NCBI GenBank assembly: GCA_945897515.1
Contig: CAMDFO010000009.1
Span: forward strand, 31,405 to 95,404
Length of the DNA: 64,000 nt
Direction: 5' to 3'
From: Rhodoplanes serenus
Lineage (GTDB): Bacteria; Pseudomonadota; Alphaproteobacteria; Rhizobiales; Xanthobacteraceae
The position numbers and the translations under genes are program-made. A model generated the notes under the pieces. That model was not told where the DNA came from, ran no database searches, and saw only the letters and a program-made list of their open reading frames with translations. Below are positions 9,647 through 16,993 of this stretch, piece after piece (position 1 is the first letter of the stretch; every line of letters begins with the position of its first letter).

Positions 9647-11281
9647 GTGTCGCCGAAGCGAAAAAAGCTCGTGGCGATCGTGGCCGGCGTGCTGCTTGCT
9701 GGCTCGCCGGTCGCGGCGTTTAACCTATGGCTCAACGGTCTGGTCGAGCGGCAAGGCCAGGAAGAGGTCGATCTTTCGGTCCAGCGCACCATTGCGTTGG
9801 CCGAAAGCCGGATCATCCGCGTGATGGCCACCCTCGACGGACTGGCGGAGCGTGGCGTCGATTCCTGCCGGCCCGTCAACCTCGAAGCCATGCGCCAGGC
9901 GACCTTCGCCACCATCTCGGTCAAGGAAATATCGATCGTCGCCGCGGATGGTCGGACGCTTTGCACCGAATTCGGCGCCCCATTCGATCAACGCAAGCTG
10001 GTCTCCTCCGAGAAGGTCGCGGAGGGCAGCAACGTCCTGCTTGAATTGCTGCAGGTTGGCGAGCGCCCCGGCAACATGGTGCGGATCAGGCGGCCGGGGC
10101 TCGGGTCGGCAAACGGTCTCGCCGCGCTAATTCCTTTCGAGTTGTTCGTTGCGCAGGTATCGACTCAGGGCGGACCGCTGAGTGCTTACGCCCGCGTGGC
10201 CACGCGGCAGGGAGCGGTAATCGGCGAGAGCGGTCCCCCGGAAGCCAAGAGCAGCGGCGATCACCTGGTTGCCAGCCTGACGTCGCCTCGTTACGGGCTT
10301 AACGTGACGATGTCGCTGCCGCGTGCGAGTGTCGTTGCGGATCAACTCGATCTACGCATGGTCGGCCTCGTCATTACGGTTGCGATTGCAGCGGTGCTGA
10401 TCGGGTTCCTTGCAGCGTTCGGCTTTCTCTTGCCCAAGCGCGAGCGTGACAATCCGATTGCCGAGATCGAACGCGCGCTCCAGGCGGGCGAGTTCATCCC
10501 CTATTATCAACCGATCGTCGATATCCGCTCCGGGCGGTTGCGCGGCGCCGAGGTGCTGGTGCGCTGGCGCAAACCCGACGGCACCATCGTGCCGCCCGCG
10601 TCGTTCATTCCGCTCGCCGAATCGAGCGGTCTGATTATCGACCTCACTCGCGCATTGATGCGGCGCGTTTGTGCCGAAGCGGGCGCTACGTTCGGATGCC
10701 GGCAACACCTCAAGATCGGTTTCAACCTGACCGCCCGCCATTTCTCGGATGAGGAGATCGTGGGTGACGTAAGGGCAATCTTCGGCCGTTCACCGATCCG
10801 CCTTTCCCAGGTGGTTCTGGAAGTGACGGAACGCCAGCCGCTCGACAACCTGACCGAGACCCGCCGCGTGGTCGCCGCCCTTCAGGGATTGGGCGTTCAG
10901 ATTGCAATCGACGATGTCGGGACCGGTCACAGCGGACTGTCCTACATGCTGAAGCTTGGCGTCGACATCATCAAGATCGACAAGATGTTCGTCGACTCGA
11001 TCGGCACCGACCGAAACTCCAATACCATCATCGAGACGCTGATCGATCTCGCTCAGAACATGCGGATGGAGGTTATTGCGGAGGGCGTCGAACATTTCGA
11101 GCAGGTCGTCCACCTGCGCGAACTCGGTATTCGCGCCGCTCAGGGATATGTGTTCTCGCCGCCGTTGCCGGGCTCGGCGTTCCTGCAACTGGTTGAGGCA
11201 ATCGATCCGCTCAAGACACCAGTCGAGAGCGCCGGAGCGGCGGAGCAGCCGGAGTTACCGCTCAGCCGGTTTGCTTCGTAA
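9647..11281 (+). CDS. CSS-domain/EAL cyclic-di-GMP phosphodiesterase, copy B
   Basis: This is the tandem paralogue of the gene before it, with the same layout: TM 8-26, periplasmic domain with C74 (DSCRP) and C106 (TLCTE), TM near 245-268, then EAL. Catalytic residues are retained (GAEVLVRW, IGFNLTA, LEVTERQP, IDDVGTGHSG, IKIDK, IAEGVEH), so both copies look active. The periplasmic halves differ far more than the EAL halves, which suggests different input signals. GTG at 9647 follows GGGG; TTG codons at 9632 and 9644 are alternatives. The protein would be 544 residues. Confidence 0.88.
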   Translation: MSPKRKKLVAIVAGVLLAGSPVAAFNLWLNGLVERQGQEEVDLSVQRTIALAESRIIRVMATLDGLAERGVDSCRPVNLEAMRQATFATISVKEISIVAADGRTLCTEFGAPFDQRKLVSSEKVAEGSNVLLELLQVGERPGNMVRIRRPGLGSANGLAALIPFELFVAQVSTQGGPLSAYARVATRQGAVIGESGPPEAKSSGDHLVASLTSPRYGLNVTMSLPRASVVADQLDLRMVGLVITVAIAAVLIGFLAAFGFLLPKRERDNPIAEIERALQAGEFIPYYQPIVDIRSGRLRGAEVLVRWRKPDGTIVPPASFIPLAESSGLIIDLTRALMRRVCAEAGATFGCRQHLKIGFNLTARHFSDEEIVGDVRAIFGRSPIRLSQVVLEVTERQPLDNLTETRRVVAALQGLGVQIAIDDVGTGHSGLSYMLKLGVDIIKIDKMFVDSIGTDRNSNTIIETLIDLAQNMRMEVIAEGVEHFEQVVHLRELGIRAAQGYVFSPPLPGSAFLQLVEAIDPLKTPVESAGAAEQPELPLSRFAS

Positions 11282-11430
11282 GTCAGGACCGAAATCCGTC
11301 TGCCCGGACCGCCTTGTGAACACTGCCGCTCTCTTGGCCAGTCCGGTTTGAAAAGTCCCCATCAAGTTCGTAAGTTCTGCCCGCGCACCGGCGGGAACGG
11401 ATTTTTGGGTTTCCGAGGGGAGATCGAACG

Positions 11431-11868
11431 ATGACGACCGTGGCCTACGCATTGGGACGCATCTGCATCCCGATCGTTTTTATCGTGGCCGGGCTGCACA
11501 AGCTTCTCAATGTCGGGCAGGTCGCGAGCGACCTTGCAGCCGCCAGAATTCCAGTGCCGGACGAAATCACCACTTACCTCGGCGGAATGCCGAAATACCA
11601 GGCGGTCGGCTACCTCGTCGGCGCGATTGAAGTGATCTGCGGCCTCATGGTCCTGCTCGGCTTCAAAGCGCGCTGGGGCGCGGTTGCGCTGATCGTCTTC
11701 ACCGTTGCCGCGACCTTCTTCTTCCATAACTTCTGGGACATGACCGGCGATGCGTATCTCAAGAACCAGGTTCACGCATTGAAGAACCTGGCGATTTTGG
11801 GCGGACTGCTGCTGGTGGTGGCCGGCGGCTCGCGCGGCACTTCATGGGACGGACGGCCAACAGCATGA
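11431..11868 (+). CDS. DoxX family membrane protein
   Basis: This 145-residue integral membrane protein has four predicted TM helices (about 5-25, 55-75, 77-97 and 112-130) and the DoxX signature GRICIPIVFIVAGLHKL at the N-terminus. DoxX proteins are associated with redox and thiol stress, but this member's role is unknown. ATG follows GGGGAG. Its stop overlaps the next gene's start (ATGA), so the two are translationally coupled. Confidence 0.85.
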   Translation: MTTVAYALGRICIPIVFIVAGLHKLLNVGQVASDLAAARIPVPDEITTYLGGMPKYQAVGYLVGAIEVICGLMVLLGFKARWGAVALIVFTVAATFFFHNFWDMTGDAYLKNQVHALKNLAILGGLLLVVAGGSRGTSWDGRPTA

Positions 11869-12101
11869 AATCAGCACGGATCGCCGTTGTCTTGGGAGCG
11901 GTCTCATTGGGGATCGGATTGACCGTGACGGCGTGCGGCACGCCGCCATCGCTTCCGTGGTGTGCCAATTCGGGCGATCAGGGGACGGTGGATTGCGCCT
12001 ATGTCTCCTTCGAGCAGTGCAAGGAGACGGTGTCGGGGATGGGGGGCTACTGCTCGCCCAATCCTCGGATGAGACGCCCGAGCATCCCTTCACCACGGTA
12101 A
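11865..12101 (+). CDS. DUF3551-like small secreted cysteine protein
   Basis: This 78-residue protein has a signal peptide (MKSARIAVVLGAVSLGIG) and a short mature part with the DUF3551 pattern: PWCANSG, VDCAYVSFEQC, VSGMGGYCSPNP. The family is abundant in Bradyrhizobium and relatives, is predicted periplasmic, and has no known function. The four conserved cysteines probably form two disulfides. The start overlaps the DoxX stop by 4 nt. Confidence 0.75.
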   Translation: MKSARIAVVLGAVSLGIGLTVTACGTPPSLPWCANSGDQGTVDCAYVSFEQCKETVSGMGGYCSPNPRMRRPSIPSPR

Positions 12102-12130
12102 TCGCGCGGCGGCAAGCGTTCTCAAAAATG

Positions 12131-12157
12131 AAAAGGGGGCGGCCTTGCGGCCGCCCC
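12131..12157 (-). terminator. Rho-independent terminator
   Basis: A perfect 9-bp GC stem (12136-12144 with 12149-12157) closes on a TTGC loop. Read on the minus strand it is followed by a T-rich run. It lies about 170 nt past the stop of the DHFR-like gene, which it probably ends. It also faces the DUF3551 gene from the other side. Confidence 0.7.
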
Positions 12158-12240
12158 GAAGTTGATACGCCACGCGGGAGGAACCTCGGGACGGGTCGGC
12201 CTCAAATAAACGCCGCCGAACCGCGTGACTGAATTCGTCC

Positions 12241-12324
12241 TGTGGAAAAAATCTGATTCGTGCTGATTCGTCACGTGTTTTCTTGAGGATAGCGTTATCC
12301 ACAAAGGTGGCGGGGTGTGGATAT
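12241..12324. promoter_or_regulatory. Cluster of DnaA-box-like sites with GANTC sites and short direct repeats
   Basis: Three DnaA-box-like 9-mers occur in 84 bp: TGTGGAAAA (12241, reverse of TTTTCCACA), the consensus TTATCCACA (12295-12303), and TGTGGATAT (12316-12324, one mismatch). The central box overlaps an inverted repeat, GGATA-gcgt-TATCC. Between them are two tandem copies of CTGATTCGT, each holding a GANTC (CcrM methylation) site, and a related CTGAATTCGT lies just upstream. The segment is more AT-rich than its surroundings. It could be a DnaA-titration or regulatory site, or part of an origin. Confidence 0.45.
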
Positions 12325-12896
12325 CAGCGCCGCCAGGTGACCAGCGTGAGCCCTTCGGACGGGTCGAGAAGCCGCATGGGGTCTGGCTTTAAACCGTGGC
12401 GTACCAGCAGATTTTCCGGCGTGTCGGGCGGAATATTCGGGAATACCGGACGCCCTGCTGGCAGCCGGACCTGAGGTGCCCGGGTGAGGTGGAAGGCGTC
12501 GTATCCCAGGTCCAGGAACAGCCCGAACACCTCCGTCCCGCCGATGATGCAAAGCAGGCCTCCGGAGACGCCGATGGCATCCAATGCCTGCGCCAGCGTG
12601 GCGCCGGCCGGATTCCACTGCACGGCCCTGGCGTTGTCCGGATCGCGCTCCAGGGCGGGCACGCGGCGTGTCAGGATCAGCCGGCGACGGCTGGCCGCCT
12701 GCGGTCCGCCCTCGGAGGAATGCCGGCCGTGCACCACGGCATCGGCCTTCTCGAGTGCGGCGTGGAAGAAGCGCTGATCGGCTTCGGGCTTGAGCGCGTT
12801 CGGCTGAACGCCGTTCGCGTCCGCGATCATGTGATCCGCGGATACGATCGCCAGCCCTTCGATCGTCCAACCTGGGATGCGATCGGGCAGGGCCAT
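12324..12896 (-). CDS. Dihydrofolate reductase-like protein (divergent)
   Basis: This 190-residue protein has a DHFR-type fold. Matching landmarks are the first strand GLAIVSADHMIADANG, an acidic helix KPEADQRFF where the catalytic carboxylate should lie, VHGRHS in place of the NADPH-site GRKT, RRRLILTRRV, and the IIGGTEVFGLFL glycine motif. The usual Trp/Pro 'LPW' loop is missing, so true DHFR activity is uncertain. It could be a RibD-C/DHFR-family reductase of other specificity. It is followed by a clear terminator and sits 36 nt after the deacetylase gene on the other side. Confidence 0.65.
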   Translation of the reverse strand: MALPDRIPGWTIEGLAIVSADHMIADANGVQPNALKPEADQRFFHAALEKADAVVHGRHSSEGGPQAASRRRLILTRRVPALERDPDNARAVQWNPAGATLAQALDAIGVSGGLLCIIGGTEVFGLFLDLGYDAFHLTRAPQVRLPAGRPVFPNIPPDTPENLLVRHGLKPDPMRLLDPSEGLTLVTWRR

Positions 12897-12932
12897 CGGC
12901 GCGTCACTCCATGCGGGCGACGCGCCGCGCGA

Positions 12933-13871
12933 TCACTCGTTGACCGTGCGCACCACGCTCGTGGTCGGCCGCGCGCTCACCGTCGGAAGCTTCGCCTCCT
13001 TGAGCATCGCCTCGTCGTATTGCGGCAGCGTCGCAACTGCGGACGCCGCACGCATATGCACGATCTTGTAGCCGCCGGCCTTGAGTTGGGCGAGCAGATC
13101 GGGAACCGCCTTCGCGGTCGCCTGCTGGAAGTCATGCATAAGCACGATGCCCTTGCCCGCCTTCTGCAGCTTGGCCATCACGGCAGCAACGACCTGTTCC
13201 GGCTTGCGCATCTTGAAATCGAACGAGTCCATGTCGGTCGAGAAGATCGCGATGTTGCGCTCGCCGAGATAGGTCACGAGCTCCGGCGGATGGCGCAGCG
13301 CAGGGAAGCGGAAGAACGGCGCGGCGGGCGCACCGAGCGACAGCCGCACGGCGCTAATGCCCTTCTCGATTTCGTCTTTGCCTTCCTGGACCTTCTTGCG
13401 CGACAGATCCTGGTGCGACCAGGTGTGATTGCCGATGGTGTGACCGGCCTCGGCCATCTGCCTGAGAATCTCAGGATAATAGGTGGCGTGCTTGCCGATC
13501 GGGAAAAACGTGGCGCGCACGCATTCGTCGGCGAGCGCCTTGAGCACCGCGGGCGTGGTCGGCCACGGGCCGTCGTCGAACGTCAGAACGACCTCGTTGT
13601 TGCGCAGGAAGTCGTGCTGCTTGAAGTGCTCGCCGCCGAAGCCGGGCCCGCCGGTCGTGTCGATCTCGACGGTGCGAGATACGCCGAGCGCGGTCGGATT
13701 GGAGCACCTTGGAGGTGCGAGGCGGGCCGCCGGCGGCAGATTGAGTTCCGGCCCAGGCGGCACGGCCGACGCGGTCGCTGCTCCCGTCGTGGGAAGACGC
13801 TGTCCGAAGGCCGGTCCGAAAAACGCAAGCGACGTCGACGCAACAATTGCGCACGCAACCACTACACGCAT
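12933..13871 (-). CDS. Exported polysaccharide deacetylase (NodB-homology)
   Basis: This 312-residue carbohydrate esterase family 4 protein has a signal peptide (about 1-23, ending AFGQ) and a proline-rich linker to residue 60. The NodB domain has the metal and catalytic motifs TFDDGP (D99, D100) and NHTWSHQ (H149, H153), followed by FFRFPALR. Its likely role is N-deacetylation of a periplasmic or cell-wall glycan, probably peptidoglycan or exopolysaccharide. ATG at 13871 follows GGGAGGGG; an ATG further up at 13922 has no ribosome-binding site. Confidence 0.88.
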   Translation of the reverse strand: MRVVVACAIVASTSLAFFGPAFGQRLPTTGAATASAVPPGPELNLPPAARLAPPRCSNPTALGVSRTVEIDTTGGPGFGGEHFKQHDFLRNNEVVLTFDDGPWPTTPAVLKALADECVRATFFPIGKHATYYPEILRQMAEAGHTIGNHTWSHQDLSRKKVQEGKDEIEKGISAVRLSLGAPAAPFFRFPALRHPPELVTYLGERNIAIFSTDMDSFDFKMRKPEQVVAAVMAKLQKAGKGIVLMHDFQQATAKAVPDLLAQLKAGGYKIVHMRAASAVATLPQYDEAMLKEAKLPTVSARPTTSVVRTVNE

Positions 13872-14009
13872 AACCCCTCCCGAACACCCAGAAAAACAAG
13901 CCACCCCATGGCTTATTGCCAAGGCATGAAGCCAATCCAGGCGCGAGTCAATGAAGCCGCGGGGTGCTCCAACGGCGTCCGGAATTAACCTTAGTTTGCA
14001 GGCGCTTGG

Positions 14010-14204
14010 TTATTGAGCGCGGAGCAAATAGCGCTCCGTGACGTACACCGCCGATTTCCAGGCGATGGCAAACACCCCGACAAACAGCATCAGGAACACC
14101 AGGAGGCTCCAGAACTGGGAGAACGGCTCGACCATCGCGGCGATGCCGACAGAAATTGCGTCGCCGACGAATACGAAAGCAATAAAGATCGCGATGACCA
14201 GCAT
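14010..14204 (-). CDS. Small two-TM membrane protein
   Basis: This 64-residue hydrophobic protein has two predicted helices (about 3-24 and 31-52) and a short basic C-terminus (TERYLLRAQ). A very strong ribosome-binding site (AGGAGGGAG) precedes the ATG. No family is recognised. It lies between the deacetylase and glutathione peroxidase genes on the same strand. Confidence 0.7.
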   Translation of the reverse strand: MLVIAIFIAFVFVGDAISVGIAAMVEPFSQFWSLLVFLMLFVGVFAIAWKSAVYVTERYLLRAQ

Positions 14205-14285
14205 AAATGCTCCCTCCTGAGGAATTCATCCTCGGGTCTGGTAGGTCACCCCTGCGTGCAGAAGATCGTGCGCCGACGCCCGTGC

Positions 14286-14897
14286 CTACCGGGCGGAATG
14301 TCGCTGCGACGCTGCGTCCGATGCTTGCGGCCGCAATTCCTTCTCGATCGCGGCGATCAGGCGCGCATCCATCGGCTCGATTGTTTGCGGGAAGCTGGCC
14401 GCAATCCGTCCATCGCGCCCAACCAGATATTTGTGGAAGTTCCAGCGCGGCGACTCGCCTGGCCGCTCCAGCGCAGCCCAGCGATAGAACGGATGCGCGT
14501 CCGAGCCCCTGACCGCAACCTTCTCGGCGAGCGGGAAGCTGACGCCGTATTCGTGATGCGCGGTCTTCATGATTTCGGTCGAGCCACCCGGCTCCTGTCC
14601 GCCGAAATCGTTGGATGGCACGCCGACGATCAGCAGGCCGCGTTCGCGCAGGCGGGTCCATAGCTGTTGCAGGCCGGCGTATTGCGGGGTGTAGCCGCAG
14701 AGCGACGCGGTGTTGACGATCAGGATCGGCTTGCCGGCGTGCTCGGCAAGTCGGATGTCGCGGCCGTCGAGACCCTTGAAGGAAAAGCCGTAGGCGGTGG
14801 GTCGGCTCATCTGTGCTTGCGCCCAACTGTGCGTGACGAAGGCCGGCGAGGCGAACACACCGCCGAGCAGCGTCAGGATATGTCTGCGGTCGAACAT
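14286..14897 (-). CDS. Exported glutathione peroxidase
   Basis: This cysteine-type glutathione/thioredoxin peroxidase of 203 residues reduces peroxides. A twin-arginine-like leader (FDRRHILTLLGG, cleavage near WAQAQ) makes it extracytoplasmic, unlike the usual cytosolic BtuE. Catalytic residues are present: C67 in NTASLCGYT, Q101 in SNDFGGQEPG and W in RWNFHKYL. A GTG at 14906 is a possible alternative start that adds three residues. Confidence 0.9.
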   Translation of the reverse strand: MFDRRHILTLLGGVFASPAFVTHSWAQAQMSRPTAYGFSFKGLDGRDIRLAEHAGKPILIVNTASLCGYTPQYAGLQQLWTRLRERGLLIVGVPSNDFGGQEPGGSTEIMKTAHHEYGVSFPLAEKVAVRGSDAHPFYRWAALERPGESPRWNFHKYLVGRDGRIAASFPQTIEPMDARLIAAIEKELRPQASDAASQRHSAR

Positions 14898-14997
14898 GCA
14901 CTCCACTCTAGCGCTTATCCGTTCGCTGCGGAACCCAGTCGCGCCCGTTCAAACCGGCCGCTATAGTGCTTTCAGGTATCACAGGGAGGATCAAACC

Positions 14998-15192
14998 ATG
15001 CCAGAGATCGTCGTTTATGCCGTCGGAAACCGTCCGCAGGAGCAAAAGGCCGCGCTCTGCAAGGACATCACCGACGCGATGGTGAAGAACTACAAGGTTC
15101 CCGCCGAAGCCGTGGTGATCACGCTGGTCGAGACGCCCAAGACCGACAAGGCCAAGGCCGGCGTGATGTTCAGCGACATGCCGGGCCGGTAA
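14998..15192 (+). CDS. 4-oxalocrotonate tautomerase family protein
   Basis: This 64-residue protein has the tautomerase fold. Met is followed by Pro, which becomes the catalytic N-terminal proline after Met removal, and the rest has the beta-alpha-beta pattern of 4-OT subunits (hexamer typical). ATG follows GGGAGG with good spacing. The substrate is unknown, since no aromatic meta-cleavage cluster surrounds it. Confidence 0.85.
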   Translation: MPEIVVYAVGNRPQEQKAALCKDITDAMVKNYKVPAEAVVITLVETPKTDKAKAGVMFSDMPGR

Positions 15193-15214
15193 TTTCGTTT
15201 CGGAAATATCCGCA

Positions 15215-15240
15215 CGGCGCCGGCTGCGAAGCCGGCGCCG
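15215..15240. terminator. Intergenic GC hairpin between convergent genes
   Basis: A perfect 11-bp stem (15215-15225 with 15230-15240) closes on a GCGA tetraloop. It lies between the tautomerase stop (15192) and the stop of the minus-strand decarboxylase-like gene (15244). It lacks a long T tract, so it may act as a bidirectional transcript-end hairpin. Confidence 0.55.
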
Positions 15241-15243
15241 GCG

Positions 15244-15816
15244 CTATTTCTGGAACTCGATGCGCTTGTCGGGATGTTCGAGATCGACGTGCAGGGCTTC
15301 GCACAGCCGGTTCGAGTAATTCCACATCCCACAGAACACTGTCAGCTCGACGATCTGCTTTTCGCTGAAGTGCTGCTTCATCGCGGCGAAAGCTTCGTCA
15401 TCGTCCCGCGCCTTCATGGTGGTGACCGCCTCCGCCCAGCGCACGGCTGCTTTCTGCCGGCCGTCGAGATGTGGCGAAGCCATGTATTCGCTGCCCTGCG
15501 CCGCCGCGATCTGCTCCTGCGAGAGCCCGACCTTCTTTCCGAGCGGTACGTTGTGCGACATGCAATAGGCGCTCTGGTTGAGCGCCGAGGTCTTGATGAT
15601 GACGAGCTGCTGAATCTTGACGTAGTCGGGATCGGCCTTGACGTTCTTCAGCCGGATGCTTTCGTTCGGCAGCATCCAGCCCGCCAGCGCCGCCGGCTGG
15701 TGCGCGAGCACTTTCGAGAAATTGCTGATCCGGCCCCATTGCTTGAGGACGCCGTCGTAGACGTCCTTTGTTTCGCCTTCCGCAGTCTCGGGCGGAATCA
15801 TCTTTACACGTGCCAA
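15244..15816 (-). CDS. Carboxymuconolactone decarboxylase/AhpD-like protein
   Basis: This 190-residue all-helical protein belongs to the CMD/AhpD superfamily. The redox-type motif region reads SAYCMSHN: one Cys followed by His, without the second Cys of the AhpD CxxC. Peroxidase-partner activity is therefore doubtful, and a decarboxylase-like role is possible. The start is TTG at 15816 behind a clear AGGAG; an in-frame ATG at 15801 is the alternative. Confidence 0.82.
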   Translation of the reverse strand: MARVKMIPPETAEGETKDVYDGVLKQWGRISNFSKVLAHQPAALAGWMLPNESIRLKNVKADPDYVKIQQLVIIKTSALNQSAYCMSHNVPLGKKVGLSQEQIAAAQGSEYMASPHLDGRQKAAVRWAEAVTTMKARDDDEAFAAMKQHFSEKQIVELTVFCGMWNYSNRLCEALHVDLEHPDKRIEFQK

Positions 15817-15875
15817 GGCGAACTCCTGTCCGTAACCGGATCAATCTATCCGATGGAAGCCGGACGTGCGAGTTC

Positions 15876-15900
15876 GGAACAAGGGCTGGCGCTTTGCGTT
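15876..15900 (+). promoter_or_regulatory. EcfG-type general stress promoter of creA
   Basis: GGAAC (15876-15880), a 16-nt spacer and CGTT (15897-15900) match the alphaproteobacterial EcfG consensus exactly. The creA start codon lies 52 nt downstream. Confidence 0.7.
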
Positions 15901-15951
15901 GGCTAGGGTTCGGCGGCCAAACGTCCCGCAACAAGACATACGAGAGACGCC

Positions 15952-16482
15952 ATGCCTACGATTGTCGGTAATGCCATCGCGGCTACGCTTGTCATCGCCA
16001 CGGCGATTGCGTCGGCTTCCGGCGCCAAAGCGGCCGAGGACCCCGATCTCATCTTCAAGCGCTCCACCGTGTTCAAATGGCTGTCGCCAAACGACAAGCT
16101 CGCAACCTACGGCCTCGACGACCCCGAGGTTGAGGGCGTTGCCTGCCACTTCACCGTGCCCGAGCGCGGCGGCTTCAAGGGCTGGATCGGCGTCGCGGAG
16201 GAGGTCTCGGATATCTCGCTCGCGTGCAGCCAGGTTGCGCCGATCCGCTTCAAAGCCAAGTTCGAGCAGGGCGAGGACGTATTTCGCCGCCGCCGTTCGT
16301 TGCTGTTCAAGAAAATGCAGATCGTCCGGGGCTGCGACGTGAAGCGCAACGTGCTCGTCTACATGGTCTATTCCGACCGCGTCATCGAAGGCTCGCCGAA
16401 GAACTCGACCGCGTCGGTGCCGATCATGCCGTGGGGGCCGGGCGGGGAGGTCCAGAAATGCGCCGACTTCATCGAAAAGTGA
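15952..16482 (+). CDS. creA: CreA family protein
   Basis: This 176-residue protein of the CreA family is conserved in proteobacteria but of unknown biochemical role. A signal peptide (about 1-27, ending AKAA) suggests a periplasmic location. Family motifs are clear: KWLSPNDKL, GVACHFTVPERGG with a conserved Cys, DISLACSQV, LLFKKMQIVRGCD and a C-terminal VYMVYSDRVIEGSPKNS stretch. An exact EcfG promoter upstream suggests general-stress control. Confidence 0.88.
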   Translation: MPTIVGNAIAATLVIATAIASASGAKAAEDPDLIFKRSTVFKWLSPNDKLATYGLDDPEVEGVACHFTVPERGGFKGWIGVAEEVSDISLACSQVAPIRFKAKFEQGEDVFRRRRSLLFKKMQIVRGCDVKRNVLVYMVYSDRVIEGSPKNSTASVPIMPWGPGGEVQKCADFIEK

Positions 16483-16535
16483 GGCCATGGCCCTGGCAAC
16501 CGGCGGTTCAGCAAATAGATGATGCGTCGCACAAG

Positions 16536-16568
16536 TTTATTGCTGCATTGCAATAAATAGGGGATAAT
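16536..16568 (+). promoter_or_regulatory. Promoter overlapped by an 8-bp inverted repeat
   Basis: TTTATTGC (16536-16543) and GCAATAAA (16550-16557) form a perfect inverted repeat with a 6-nt gap. They overlap a good housekeeping-type promoter: TTGCTG (16540-16545), 17-nt spacer, GATAAT (16563-16568). This is the arrangement expected of a repressor operator for the gene at 16601. It could also form a weak hairpin after creA. Confidence 0.45.
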
Positions 16569-16600
16569 GTCCTTCGAAACGGTCGCGGAAAGGCGATTCT

Positions 16601-16957
16601 ATGAGCAATAACAACAACACAGCCTGGAAAACCAAATACGGGCCGCGGCGCGTCCGTCATGAGGCCCCGACGCTGGACGAAGCTATCGAAGCCGCTCGTG
16701 GCATGACCGACGATTTCGACGCGCAGGCTGAAATTGCCTCGTCGCTGATGGGCGTGCCGCAGGAGCAGGTTGCGGCCGAACTGGCCAAGCTCGCGGCCGC
16801 GCAGAAAGCTGCGGAGCGGAAAAACATTCACACCCTGGCGTTTAGCGGCCGGACCGGCGTCGAGCGCGCCGTCGTGGTGGAGCGAAAGCCGGCTCGCCGG
16901 ATGGTGGCAGCCGCGGACCGTGCCGCCTTCGTACGGAAGTTGGCATCGGGCCGGTAA
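16601..16957 (+). CDS. Hypothetical protein, helical, 118 aa
   Basis: No family is recognised. The product is soluble and charged, with an Asn-rich start (MSNNNN) and two helical segments (about 25-45 and 50-72, Ala/Glu/Gln-rich). The C-terminus is basic (RKPARRMVAAADRAAFVRKLA), so nucleic-acid or membrane-surface binding is possible but unproven. It has its own promoter with an overlapping inverted repeat and converges with the binding-protein gene at 16994. Confidence 0.65.
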   Translation: MSNNNNTAWKTKYGPRRVRHEAPTLDEAIEAARGMTDDFDAQAEIASSLMGVPQEQVAAELAKLAAAQKAAERKNIHTLAFSGRTGVERAVVVERKPARRMVAAADRAAFVRKLASGR

Positions 16958-16993
16958 GGCCGATCCGGTGGCGTAGCGGCGGCCGGCCTGGCG

